NCBI GenBank assembly: GCA_017525225.1
Contig: JAFXTB010000007.1
Location: forward strand, 1-51,159
Length of the DNA: 51,159 nucleotides
Origin: Kiritimatiellia bacterium
GTDB taxonomy: Bacteria > Verrucomicrobiota > Kiritimatiellia > RFP12 > UBA1067
Direction of reading: 5' to 3'
Below are positions 33,762-42,619 of this stretch, piece by piece (within the stretch, counting starts at the first letter, position 1; each line of letters starts with the position of its first letter). Below the pieces are notes generated by a model, which saw only the letters and a list, made by a program, of their open reading frames with translations, had not been told where the DNA came from and made no database searches. The position numbers were made by a program, and so were the translations under genes.

Positions 33762-34772
33762 ATGTCTACACTTACCTGGATGCCCGAGCTGAAGGGCCGT
33801 TCCCTGATGCGCATGACCTCGTTCACGGACGAGGAGATGCTGGATCTCATCAACCTTGCCGCCCAGCTCAAGGCGCGGCGCGCGGCCGGAATACGCGGCG
33901 ACCTGCTGCACCGCAGGAACATCGCGCTCATCTTCGAGAAGAGCTCCACGCGTACGCGCAACTCCTCGATCATCGCCGCGCGCGACGAGGGCGGCGGCGC
34001 GGAATACCTCACCCGGCCGGACATACATTTCGGCAAGAAGGAGTCGGTAAAGGACACCGCGCGCGTCCTCGGCCGCATCTACGACGGCATCCTGTTCCGG
34101 GGATTCCGCCAGTCGACGGTGGAGGAGCTCGCGAAATGGTCCGGCGTGCCGGTGTGGAACGGACTTACCGACGACTACCATCCCACGCAGATCCTCGCCG
34201 ACCTGCTGACCGTGAAGGAGGCGTTCGGTTCGCTCGATAACACGACGGTCGCATACGTGGGCGACGGACGCAACAACGTGGCGAACTCGCTCATGATGGG
34301 CTGCGCCAAGGCGGGCGTGAACTACGTGTGCTGCACGCCGAAGGAGCTATGGCCCGACGAGGAGAAGCTGGCCGAGGCATCCCAGGTGGCGCGCCGCAAC
34401 GGAGTGGACGTGAAGGTGTTCGACGATCCGCAGAAGGGGGTCAAGGGCGCGAATGTGCTCTATACGGACGTGTGGGTATCCATGGGCGAGGAGGACAAGA
34501 CCGCCGAGCGAATCAGGCTGCTCAGGCCGTACCAGGTCAACATGGACCTCATGGCCGCCACGGGCAACCTCGACGGCCGGCTCGTGTTCCTGCACTGCCT
34601 GCCGGCGTTCCACGATGCCAATACGGACGTGACGCGGGAGTGCGGCGCGCTGGAGGTTACGGACGAGGTGTTCGAATCGAAGTATTCGCGCGTGTTCGAT
34701 GAGTCCGAGAACCGCATGCACACCATCAAGGCATTGTTCGTCAGCGCGCTCTGCGACCGTGCCGCGCTGTAG
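33762..34772 (+). CDS. argF: Ornithine carbamoyltransferase
   Basis: The 336-residue enzyme makes citrulline from ornithine and carbamoyl phosphate. The carbamoyl-phosphate site EKSSTRTRNSS begins near residue 59 and the ornithine-binding HCLPAFHD lies near 278. DYHPTQILADLLTVKE and YVGDGRNNVANSL are further family blocks. It is separated from argB, argD and argG by about 9 kb. It sits between an aminotransferase and a set of membrane and envelope genes, probably in one transcript. Confidence 0.95.
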   Translation: MSTLTWMPELKGRSLMRMTSFTDEEMLDLINLAAQLKARRAAGIRGDLLHRRNIALIFEKSSTRTRNSSIIAARDEGGGAEYLTRPDIHFGKKESVKDTARVLGRIYDGILFRGFRQSTVEELAKWSGVPVWNGLTDDYHPTQILADLLTVKEAFGSLDNTTVAYVGDGRNNVANSLMMGCAKAGVNYVCCTPKELWPDEEKLAEASQVARRNGVDVKVFDDPQKGVKGANVLYTDVWVSMGEEDKTAERIRLLRPYQVNMDLMAATGNLDGRLVFLHCLPAFHDANTDVTRECGALEVTDEVFESKYSRVFDESENRMHTIKALFVSALCDRAAL

Positions 34773-34791
34773 CTTGTACCCGCACGCAGCC

Positions 34792-34968
34792 ATGTCGATG
34801 AGACCAATAGAATACCTGAAGAGCTTCAACTGGCTCGTCCTCGCCGGAATGGCAGTCCTGGCGCTGGCGCTGGGCGCGCTGAACAACCTGCGCGTGGACG
34901 ACGAGAAGCGGGTGATGTGGCTTGGCGGCTCCATGGCCGCCGAAGACGATTCGGAGGATGAGCCATGA
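34792..34968 (+). CDS. Small single-span membrane protein
   Basis: The 58-residue protein (MSMRPIEYLKSF...) has one membrane segment (LVLAGMAVLALALGALNNL) and an acidic C-terminus (AAEDDSEDEP). A longer frame from 34699 lies within argF and is not favoured. The next gene starts in its stop codon (ATGA), so it is likely a partner of the MauE-thioredoxin fusion. Its function is not recognised. Confidence 0.6.
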   Translation: MSMRPIEYLKSFNWLVLAGMAVLALALGALNNLRVDDEKRVMWLGGSMAAEDDSEDEP

Positions 34969-36551
34969 ACGGGAGATGCGTCGCATCCGTGCTTGAACGG
35001 CTGTTCCGTCTCGGCATAGGGGGGCTGTTCGTCTATTCGGCCCTGGCCAAGATAGACGATCCTGGCGTCTTTGCCGACGCAGTCCGGCGCTACGAGATGC
35101 TGCCTGAATGGTCACTGGGTATGTTCGCCCTTGCGCTTCCGATGCTGGAGCTGATCGCCGGCGCGGCGCTCGTCCTCTCGCGATGGACGCGCGAGGCGGC
35201 GCTGGTGGTGGCCTGCATGCTCGCCATGTTCATCGTGGCGCTGGGCGTGGCGCTTGCGCGCGGGCTTGAGATCGACTGCGGGTGCTTCGGTGTGCCGTCC
35301 GTTGGCGGCCGGGCGGAGATGTACATCGCGCTCGTCCGCGACATCGTGCTGCTGGCGCCTGCGGTGTGGCTCACGTTCCGTGCCGACGGCTGGATATGGA
35401 GCCGCTCCTGCCGCTCCGGCGCGTGCGCGGCGCTGCTTTGCGCTGTGGCCATGCTTGCGGGCCAGGCGTCCGGCGAGGCGCCTGCCGCCTCGTTCCAGCC
35501 TGGCGAATGGAGTTCCGACTTCGATGGTGTGGTGGCGGCGGCCGAACGCGAGCGCCGTCCGATGCTCCTCGTGCTGGAGGGCGACGACTGCACCTACTGC
35601 AAGCGGCTTGCAAAGGCGCTTTCTGGCGAGGCGTTCCGGCTGTGGCGGCAGGACCGCGCGCCGCTGATGGTGAAGATCACCGACCGTTCGCCATCCTCCA
35701 CCCCCGAACTGGTGAAGCGCGTACAGGATTTCATCGCGGCGGCCGCATCTACGAAAGAATATCCGCTCGTATGCGTCTATTGGCCGCGCGCCGGCGTCAC
35801 AAACCGCGTCGCCTTCACTGGACGCCGCGGCCAGATGGGCGTGAAGAAAGGCAAACAGCCGCTGTCGGTGGAGGCGATGAAGGCGATCGACGGCGCCTGG
35901 CCGGACTATCTCGCATCCAGGCCGAAGCACAAGACGATCGCCGCATGCGTCGCGGCCGCCACGCGCAACGTATCCGTACGCGCGGATGGCGACGGCAAGG
36001 TATCGATGAAGCCGGCGCAGGGCATTCTCGTGGAAGGGGGGACGGTTGCGCTTTCGGCGAAGCCTGGCAAGGGCAGCGTGTTCGTTGGGTGGTGGCGGCC
36101 CGACGGCCGTGTGGCGGGCTGGGCGCCCAAGCTGGAGGTCGGCGGCGGAATGCCCGGCGGATGCTACGTGGCGCGATTCATGCCGAAGGACAAATGCCGC
36201 CCGCCGGCGCTGGAGACGCCTGCGTCCACGACTCTGTGCGTACGGGCCCGCGAGCGCTTCCGCTATGCGATTCGCGTGTCGCCCGAGACGCGTCCCGTGA
36301 AGTTCAAGCCTTCCGGGGTGTTCCCGTACTGGATACGCCTGAACGAGAACTCAGGAAGCCTTTCTGGGTGGCCGCCTTTCCCTGCGACGAACAACGTGTC
36401 GATCTCCGTGATAGGCTCGGACCCGGCTCAGACGGCAGTGCCAGTGTGCCTTACGCTGCACGCGGGGCCTGCGGTATGGGGTCAGCGCGGGGAGGATGAC
36501 GGGAAGGAGAAGGATGCGCCGGCGGAAGATGCCGCCGACGGGACCGACTGA
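34965..36551 (+). CDS. MauE/DoxX-like membrane domain fused to a thioredoxin-like domain and beta-repeats
   Basis: The 528-residue protein begins with four hydrophobic segments (about 10-140) of the MauE/DoxX type, including EIDCGCFGVPS near residue 105, the cysteine motif typical of MauE. Residues ~180-300 form a thioredoxin-like domain with an active-site CTYC at 209-212. Residues ~330-400 (KVSMKPAQGILVEGGTVALSAKPGKGS, FVGWWRPDG) resemble an InlB-type beta-repeat, followed by an Ig-like region and a charged tail. The fusion suggests transfer of disulfide reducing power across the inner membrane. It overlaps the small membrane protein gene by 4 bases. Confidence 0.7.
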   Translation: MNGRCVASVLERLFRLGIGGLFVYSALAKIDDPGVFADAVRRYEMLPEWSLGMFALALPMLELIAGAALVLSRWTREAALVVACMLAMFIVALGVALARGLEIDCGCFGVPSVGGRAEMYIALVRDIVLLAPAVWLTFRADGWIWSRSCRSGACAALLCAVAMLAGQASGEAPAASFQPGEWSSDFDGVVAAAERERRPMLLVLEGDDCTYCKRLAKALSGEAFRLWRQDRAPLMVKITDRSPSSTPELVKRVQDFIAAAASTKEYPLVCVYWPRAGVTNRVAFTGRRGQMGVKKGKQPLSVEAMKAIDGAWPDYLASRPKHKTIAACVAAATRNVSVRADGDGKVSMKPAQGILVEGGTVALSAKPGKGSVFVGWWRPDGRVAGWAPKLEVGGGMPGGCYVARFMPKDKCRPPALETPASTTLCVRARERFRYAIRVSPETRPVKFKPSGVFPYWIRLNENSGSLSGWPPFPATNNVSISVIGSDPAQTAVPVCLTLHAGPAVWGQRGEDDGKEKDAPAEDAADGTD

Positions 36552-36552
36552 G

Positions 36553-39540
36553 ATGAAGTGGGCGCTCTACAACCTTCTTTTCGCAGTCGTATACATTTCG
36601 CTGCTGCCGTCGTTCCTTCTTCGCATGAAGCGGCGCGGCGGCTATCGGGCGCGCATGGGCGACAGGTTCGGCCGCTATCCGAAGGACCTGGCATTCCCCG
36701 GCGATCCCGTGTGGATACACGCCGTTAGTGTCGGCGAGGTTGCCGTGGCCGGGCAGCTGATGCGCGCGCTCAGGGCGCGCGACCCCGGTGTGCGGTTCGT
36801 GTTCTCCACGACATCCTCCACCGGCTGGCGGCAGGCCGTGCGCGAGCTGGCAGATGGCGATGCGCTCATATACAATCCGCTCGACTTTGGCGCATGCGTG
36901 CGCCGGGCTCTGGACAGGGTCCGTCCGCGCGCAGTGATCCTCGTTGAGTCGGAGCTGTGGCCCAATTTCATCCGTGAGGCGCACAGGCGCGGAGTGCCGC
37001 TGTACCTGGTCAATGCAAGGGTGTCGGACCGAAGCGCACCCCGCTACCGCGCGGCCAGGTGGTGGTTCGGCGAAGTGCTGCGCTCCTTCGACACGATCTT
37101 CGCCCAGTCGGATGCGGACGCCCAGCGCCTCGTCGCCGCCGGGGCCGACGCCCGCACGGTGCAGGTTACAGGTTCGTTCAAGTTCGATGTCGCGCATCGC
37201 AACGAGGCGAAAGAGCGGGAACTCGCGGACTGGATAAGGCTTGGCGAGCATGGCGGCGAAGGCGAACTGCTGCCAGGGTTCGTGATGCCGGAGGCGACAT
37301 CCCGCGCGCTTCCGCAGATCCTGCTCGGGGGATCCACGTGGCCCGGCGAGGACGAGGCCATGCTGCGCATCTACAGGCATGTGCTGCGGATGCGGCCGGA
37401 CGTGCGGCTTGTGATAGTGCCGCGGCATTTTGAGAAGGCCGACGCCGTGGAGGCCAACATCCGCCGGGCTGGTTTCCCGTGCATCCGCCGTTCGCGCGGC
37501 GGACGGACGCCCCCCGCCCCCGGTTCGCCGCCCTCGCCAGCGGTCTATCTGGGCGACACGACCGGAGAGATGATGGGCTTCTTCGGCCTGGCGACGGTGG
37601 CGTTCGTGGGCAAGTCGCTCTACGCACGCGGTGCACAGAACATGATCGAGCCCTGCCTATGCGGCGTTCCCACGGTCGTCGGTCCGCACACCGAGAACTT
37701 CCGTCCCGTGATGAGCGACCTGCTGGCGGCCGGCGCGATACGCCAGGTCCGCGACGAGGACTGCCTCAGGCGCGAGATACTGCATCTTTTCCTCAACGAT
37801 GCCGACCGCGTGGCGCTGGGGAACAGGGCGCAGGAGGCTGTAAGGCGGCGCTGCGGCGTAGTGGACCGCTGCGCGGCCGCGTTGCTGGACGCCTGGCGGG
37901 CGCGCGCGTCCGCCGCCCCCGGTACGTCCGCCGGGAGAAGGAAGAGGAAGATGTCCGCGCGCCTCAAGGTCGCGATCGCGCTGGCGCTCGTAGCCGCGTA
38001 CGCGCTTGCGGGCTGGCTCTGCACGGCTCCGCTGCATCGCGCATGGGAAAGGCTTCTCAAGAATCCGACACGCCGCTATTCGCAGTTCATAGGCCTGTCG
38101 GCGGCATCGGTGGCGCTGCCCTGGTGCTTCGGCGAGATACGTACGGCCTACATCCGCCTTGCGACGCGCGACTATGGCTTCGCCGGCGGCGTTCCGGACG
38201 AGGTGACCACGGTCGATGGGCACGAGTACGCCTGCTACCGCGGCGTGGAGGAGTATGGCGGAGACGTGGTTGTGCGCGATGGCTGGCCGGTCGTCATGGG
38301 CGAGAAGTTCAAGTCATCTCGGCTGCTGGCGGATCTGATCCCGCTGGCAGAGGGCATGGCGTGCCCGGATGCGGTGGCATCCACCAACGCGCCGCCAGGA
38401 ACGGCGGCCCTGCCTGCCCTGAGGATCGACGGGCGGTTGCTCTCGCTTGCGCGATTGAAGGGCATGCTTGGCGAATTCCGGGAACGCTTCGGCGCGTACA
38501 AGTTCTGGTGTATCGGCCGCTATGACTATCTGGTGACGCCTTCGTGCCGTGTGTCGGCGGACCGCCTGCTGGCCATCTTCGACGATCCGAAGAGCTTCGC
38601 GCGCTTCGCCGAGGCGGGCATCTATTCCGCAGCCGACCTGTACGCATGCTATGTAGGCACCGACTACGAGGTGGAGCCTGCCCTGGCCGGAGTTTCGGCG
38701 TACGGACCGCTGCGCGGCGCCATCACCGCGCCGCGTCTAGCGTTCTCGCCGCCGCCAGGCGGAGATCTCGTGCCGGTGCGCCCTGCCCTCGTTACCCCTA
38801 TGGATGCGAGGCCGGTGGATGGACTAGAGCCCGGCACCCTCGACACGGACATCTTCGGCTCGCTAACCAACCGCATCGCGGCCGTGCAGGCAGCAAGGCG
38901 CCAGGCGCTGCGCGGGCTGGATGCCGCGGACATGGGCCTCGCCACCAATGCGCTCGACCACTGGGCCAGCGCGGCGAAGGTGAATCCGCGCGACCCGATA
39001 CTCAGGAACATGGCCGACTCGCTGGATCTGGAAGGACGCCGCAGGCTGCGCGTCGGCGACGTGAACGGCGCGCTGAGATGCTACGAGAACCGCATAGTGG
39101 TATCGCCGCACGATGTCGCGGCCATACACAATTTCGGCGTGTGCCTCAAGCAGGGCGGCCACCCCGAGATGGCGGCGCGAATCTTCCTCAAGGCCGTGAC
39201 GATGGATCCGCGTACGGACGAGCATCGCATCGAGTTCGTTGGATGCGCCGCGGCGTCAGGGCATCTCGACGCTGCCAGCAGGCAGATGGAGGTGCTTCTC
39301 GCGCGCCATCCGAAAGACCCCAAGCTCATGCTGCGCGCGGCCAGGCTGCTGGCGCTCGAGAAGAACCCTCTGCGCAACGAGACCAGGGCGGTCAGGCTGG
39401 CCGAAGAGGCGGCAACCCTCACGAAGTGGCGCAACCGCGCCGTCGTGCAGGGGCTGGCGGATGTCTACATCGAAACCGGGCGCGTGCTCATGGGCATGGG
39501 ACTCAAGAAACGGATGAAGGAAATGGAGTTCGACGAATGA
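36553..39540 (+). CDS. waaA: Kdo transferase (WaaA) fused to a membrane-anchored TPR region
   Basis: One uninterrupted 995-residue frame. Residues 1-~450 are WaaA/KdtA, which adds Kdo to lipid A precursor: N-terminal membrane anchor, WIHAVSVGEVAVAGQL, ESELWPNFI, NARVSDRSAPRY, STWPGEDEAM and GGQNM-like ARGAQNMIEPCLCGVPTVVGP. After a basic linker (GRRKRKMS) comes a second membrane segment (ALALVAAYALAGWL, near 475-490). A ~500-residue periplasm-type region ends in TPR-like helices (ATNALDHWASAAKVNPRDP, AAIHNFGVCLKQGGHPEMA). WaaA alone is about 420-430 residues, so this is a fusion. An ATG near 37951 could give a separate second product. Confidence 0.82.
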   Translation: MKWALYNLLFAVVYISLLPSFLLRMKRRGGYRARMGDRFGRYPKDLAFPGDPVWIHAVSVGEVAVAGQLMRALRARDPGVRFVFSTTSSTGWRQAVRELADGDALIYNPLDFGACVRRALDRVRPRAVILVESELWPNFIREAHRRGVPLYLVNARVSDRSAPRYRAARWWFGEVLRSFDTIFAQSDADAQRLVAAGADARTVQVTGSFKFDVAHRNEAKERELADWIRLGEHGGEGELLPGFVMPEATSRALPQILLGGSTWPGEDEAMLRIYRHVLRMRPDVRLVIVPRHFEKADAVEANIRRAGFPCIRRSRGGRTPPAPGSPPSPAVYLGDTTGEMMGFFGLATVAFVGKSLYARGAQNMIEPCLCGVPTVVGPHTENFRPVMSDLLAAGAIRQVRDEDCLRREILHLFLNDADRVALGNRAQEAVRRRCGVVDRCAAALLDAWRARASAAPGTSAGRRKRKMSARLKVAIALALVAAYALAGWLCTAPLHRAWERLLKNPTRRYSQFIGLSAASVALPWCFGEIRTAYIRLATRDYGFAGGVPDEVTTVDGHEYACYRGVEEYGGDVVVRDGWPVVMGEKFKSSRLLADLIPLAEGMACPDAVASTNAPPGTAALPALRIDGRLLSLARLKGMLGEFRERFGAYKFWCIGRYDYLVTPSCRVSADRLLAIFDDPKSFARFAEAGIYSAADLYACYVGTDYEVEPALAGVSAYGPLRGAITAPRLAFSPPPGGDLVPVRPALVTPMDARPVDGLEPGTLDTDIFGSLTNRIAAVQAARRQALRGLDAADMGLATNALDHWASAAKVNPRDPILRNMADSLDLEGRRRLRVGDVNGALRCYENRIVVSPHDVAAIHNFGVCLKQGGHPEMAARIFLKAVTMDPRTDEHRIEFVGCAAASGHLDAASRQMEVLLARHPKDPKLMLRAARLLALEKNPLRNETRAVRLAEEAATLTKWRNRAVVQGLADVYIETGRVLMGMGLKKRMKEMEFDE

Positions 39541-40211
39541 AAATGAAAAGGATAACATTGCTTCCGCTGGTACTGCTGGCCGGATGCTTCACGCTTTCGC
39601 AGAGCGAGTATCCGGCGCTCGGCATGTCCGAGGTGAAGGTCGGCACAAAGATCCAGCTGGAGGGCTTCCTGGCGGAAGTGCTCGAATATGCGCCCATGTA
39701 CGCGGCCGGAGCGCTTCCGCCGGACAGGCACATCCCTCCAGGGATGCCCCCGCCGGACGATGTGTACGTGGCGTATGCGTACATGCCTACGCTGCGCAGC
39801 ACCGACGCCTTCCTGCGCCGTGCGACGTCGAATCTGGAGAAGGCCGGCTGCGTGCTGCGTGCCTCGCCCGCCGAATACACGGTCTCAGGCACGTTCTACG
39901 GCCCGTATGAAGGCAAATGGACCGCGCTCAAGCGCGCCGGCGTGTTCCTTGGCTCGATCTGCTCGGCCCGTTTCGCGCAGCAGTCCTATACGGCGGAGCT
40001 CAAGATATACGATGCCTCCAGTGGAAAGATGGTGTTCAACCGCACGTACTCGCAGAACTACTACGCCAGCGGCTGGTCGCCCTTGCCGCTGCTTGGCATA
40101 ATGGATTTTGATAAGGTGCAGGACGGGTACATCAAGAACTGGTGCCTGGCCGCGCTTACCGACCGCATAACGTCCGACACCGCCGATTTCCTGGCGCAGG
40201 CCAAGAAGTAA
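39537..40211 (+). CDS. Lipoprotein of unknown function
   Basis: The 224-residue protein has a lipoprotein signal (MKMKRITLLPLVLLAGC, Cys17). The mature part has no domain I recognise; it contains a proline-rich stretch (LPPDRHIPPGMPPPDD), and TYTAELKIYDASSGKMVFNRTYS-like strands suggest a beta fold as in some outer-membrane-associated lipoproteins. It overlaps the WaaA fusion gene stop by 4 bases (ATGA), so it likely acts with that envelope protein. Confidence 0.65.
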   Translation: MKMKRITLLPLVLLAGCFTLSQSEYPALGMSEVKVGTKIQLEGFLAEVLEYAPMYAAGALPPDRHIPPGMPPPDDVYVAYAYMPTLRSTDAFLRRATSNLEKAGCVLRASPAEYTVSGTFYGPYEGKWTALKRAGVFLGSICSARFAQQSYTAELKIYDASSGKMVFNRTYSQNYYASGWSPLPLLGIMDFDKVQDGYIKNWCLAALTDRITSDTADFLAQAKK

Positions 40212-40254
40212 ATGACCAGACCACAACCAAACCAAAACAGAGAGGAATGAAAAG

Positions 40255-41136
40255 ATGAACAGACGCGATTTCATAGCGACAGGCATGCTTGGCGCCGCGG
40301 CCGCGATGGCCGGATGCCAGGGCCCCGCATGCGCAGGCAAGCGCTGCGCCGGCAGGAAGCCCTTGTTCCACGTGGCCATGGCTGGCTACACGTACAACAA
40401 GTTCTCGCTAGACCAGACGCTCGCAGACCTGCAGAAGTACGACGTGCACTACCTGTGCGTCAAGGACTTCCATCTGCCGTTCAACGCGAATTCCGCGCAG
40501 ATCGCCGAGTTCAGGCGCAAGTGCGCCGACCACGGCGTCACGCCGTACGGTGTCGGGCCGATCTACATGGACACCACCGACGACGTGAAGCGATTCTTCG
40601 ACTACGCCGCGGCGCTCGGCGTGGGCGTGCTTGTGGGAGTGCCCGGCGAGAAGGGGCCCGACGGCAAGAAGCGTTCCAGCCGCAAGATGTGCGAGGCCGC
40701 CTCCGCCCTGTGTCCGAAATACGGCATCAAGTTCGCCATCCACAACCACGGCGCCAATCCGAAGACCGGCGTGCCGACCCTCTACCCGACGATCCCCGCC
40801 ACGTATGAGCTGATCAAGGATCTGGATCCGATGATGGGCTTCTGCATGGACGTCGCCTATACCTTCGCGGACGGATACGACCCCGCCGAGATCGTGCGGA
40901 AGTACGCCTCGCGCATATTCGACGGGCATCTGCGCAACATCTCCATCCCCGACAACGGTTCGTCCGGCACGACGGCCCACCGCGGCGTGATAGACTACCT
41001 GCCGTTCTTCCGCGCGCTGACCGACGCCGGGTACGACGGCTGCCTCGGACTCGAGCTGGCGAACGCGTTCCCGAACAATCCGCATTGGATTCCTGAGTCG
41101 CTCGGCTACTTCCGCGGACTGATCGCGGCTGTCTGA
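40255..41136 (+). CDS. Tat-exported sugar phosphate isomerase/epimerase-like protein
   Basis: The 293-residue protein starts with a twin-arginine signal (MNRRDFIATG) ending in a possible lipobox (AMAGC, Cys21). The rest is an AP-endonuclease-2-type TIM barrel: YGIKFAIHNHG, MMGFCMDVAYTF, IFDGHLRNIS and GYDGCLGLELA supply the usual His, Asp and Glu metal ligands. Such exported relatives occur in bacteria that process sugars outside the cytoplasm; the substrate is unknown. The upstream 43 bp are rich in A and C and end with GAGAGGA before the start. Confidence 0.8.
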   Translation: MNRRDFIATGMLGAAAAMAGCQGPACAGKRCAGRKPLFHVAMAGYTYNKFSLDQTLADLQKYDVHYLCVKDFHLPFNANSAQIAEFRRKCADHGVTPYGVGPIYMDTTDDVKRFFDYAAALGVGVLVGVPGEKGPDGKKRSSRKMCEAASALCPKYGIKFAIHNHGANPKTGVPTLYPTIPATYELIKDLDPMMGFCMDVAYTFADGYDPAEIVRKYASRIFDGHLRNISIPDNGSSGTTAHRGVIDYLPFFRALTDAGYDGCLGLELANAFPNNPHWIPESLGYFRGLIAAV

Positions 41137-41140
41137 CATC

Positions 41141-42610
41141 ATGGCATGCGTATTCGACAGCCTTGACGAGCGCCTGCGCCGTGCCATCGCGGATGCAGGC
41201 TACGAGACGCCCACCCCCATCCAGGAGCAGGCGATCCCCCACCTGCTGGCGGGCCGCGACCTCATCGGCTGCGCGCAGACGGGTACAGGCAAGACGGCTG
41301 CGTTCCTGCTGCCGATCCTGCACCGTCTGCACAACACGCCGGCCAAGGGGCCCTGCTCCGAAAAGGGGGCGGGGCACCCCCGGGCGCTCGTCCTGTCGCC
41401 AACGCGCGAACTTGCCGCCCAGACGGCCCGTAACCTCGTGGACTACGCAAGGTACACGCGCACGCACTACGCCATCGTGTTCGGCGGGGTGTCGCAGTTC
41501 CTGCAGGTGAAGGACCTCCAGCGCGGCGCGGAGGTGGTCGTCGCCACGCCCGGCAGGCTCATGGACCTGATGCGGCAGGGAATCGCATATCTCGACCGCA
41601 TCGAGGAGTTCGTCCTGGACGAGGCCGACCGTATGCTCGACATGGGGTTCTTCCCGGACATCAAGCGCATAATCTCCAAGCTGCCCTGCGAACGACACTC
41701 GATGTTCTTCTCCGCCACGCTCTCGCCCCAGATACTGCAGCTTGCCGGCGAGCTTGTGCGCGATCCCGTGCAGATAATGATCTCGCCGGACCATCCCACC
41801 GTCGACAAGATTGACCAGCGCGTGATGTGCGTGGAGAAGGGCAACAAGGACAACCTGCTTAAATACCTGCTGGATTCGCATCCCGAATGGGGCAAGGTGA
41901 TGGTGTTCGCTCGCACGCGCCATGGCGCCGACCGCGTGGAGCGCAAGCTCCGGCGGACCGACATGCGCGTGGCTGCCATACATTCCGACAAGACGCAGAA
42001 CCAGCGTACCCGCGCCCTGGACGGCTTCCGCGACGGGCGCGTGCGCGTGCTGGTGGCCACCGATATCGCCTCGCGCGGCATCGATGTGCCGGAGGTCGAC
42101 CTGGTCGTCAACATGGAGCTTCCAAACGAGACGGAGAGCTATGTGCATCGTATAGGGCGTACGGCGCGCGCTGGCGAGTCCGGCATCGCCATCTCGTTCG
42201 TGGCCCCGGAAGAGCGCGGCCTTCTGAAGGCAGTGGAGCGATTCATCCGCCAGCAGATCCCGATCGACCGCGATCATCCATACCATTCTGCCGCGGCCGA
42301 ACAGCTCGCTGGGAAGAAGGGCCAGGGCGTCCCGCAGGCGCCATGGATAAGAAGGGCCCCTAAGGGCGATAAGGGCTTTAAGGGCGATAGGGGCTTTAAA
42401 GGCGATAGGCCCCCTAAGGGCTTTAAGGGCTTTAAGGGCGTTAAAGGCGTTAAAGGCCTTAAGGGCGTTAATGGTGATAGAGGCGATAATGGCGATAGAG
42501 GCGATAAGAAGGGCGGGAAGAAATTCAAGCATCCTGCCAACATGAACCGGAAGCGGCGGAACAGACCGAGCTTCAAGGGGCGTCGGCAACCTGATTTCGG
42601 CCAGAAGTGA
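41141..42610 (+). CDS. DEAD-box RNA helicase with a collagen-like GXK/GXR tail
   Basis: The 489-residue helicase has the Q motif (PTPIQEQAIP), Walker A AQTGTGKT near 46, PTRELAAQ, DEAD at 160-163, FFSATLS near 190 and HRIGRTARAG. It resembles RhlE-type enzymes, which unwind short RNA duplexes in ribosome assembly or RNA decay. Residues ~403-458 are a Gly-X-Lys/Arg tail encoded by the 9-bp repeat GGC-NTT-AAG or GGC-GAT-AAG. The tail is basic and probably binds RNA. A lysine- and arginine-rich end (MNRKRRNRPSFKGRRQ) follows. It starts 4 bp after the isomerase-like gene. Confidence 0.9.
   Translation: MACVFDSLDERLRRAIADAGYETPTPIQEQAIPHLLAGRDLIGCAQTGTGKTAAFLLPILHRLHNTPAKGPCSEKGAGHPRALVLSPTRELAAQTARNLVDYARYTRTHYAIVFGGVSQFLQVKDLQRGAEVVVATPGRLMDLMRQGIAYLDRIEEFVLDEADRMLDMGFFPDIKRIISKLPCERHSMFFSATLSPQILQLAGELVRDPVQIMISPDHPTVDKIDQRVMCVEKGNKDNLLKYLLDSHPEWGKVMVFARTRHGADRVERKLRRTDMRVAAIHSDKTQNQRTRALDGFRDGRVRVLVATDIASRGIDVPEVDLVVNMELPNETESYVHRIGRTARAGESGIAISFVAPEERGLLKAVERFIRQQIPIDRDHPYHSAAAEQLAGKKGQGVPQAPWIRRAPKGDKGFKGDRGFKGDRPPKGFKGFKGVKGVKGLKGVNGDRGDNGDRGDKKGGKKFKHPANMNRKRRNRPSFKGRRQPDFGQK
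42346..42513 (+). repeat. 9-bp GGCNTTAAG-type repeat inside the helicase gene
   Basis: About 18 units of GGC-TTT-AAG, GGC-GTT-AAA, GGC-GAT-AGG and close variants run in frame. They encode Gly-Phe-Lys, Gly-Val-Lys and Gly-Asp-Arg triplets. The same nucleotide unit occurs at 14673, 48939 and 49709. Confidence 0.85.
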
Positions 42611-42619
42611 GGATAGTCC

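Noticed and set aside
36496-36552. Upstream start for the WaaA fusion at 36496
   Set aside because: The extra residues are arginine-rich and lie within the end of the MauE-thioredoxin gene; MKWALYN at 36553 is the normal WaaA N-terminus.
42346-42513. CRISPR array or rRNA-like repeat
   Set aside because: The repeat unit is 9 bp, in frame and without spacers.
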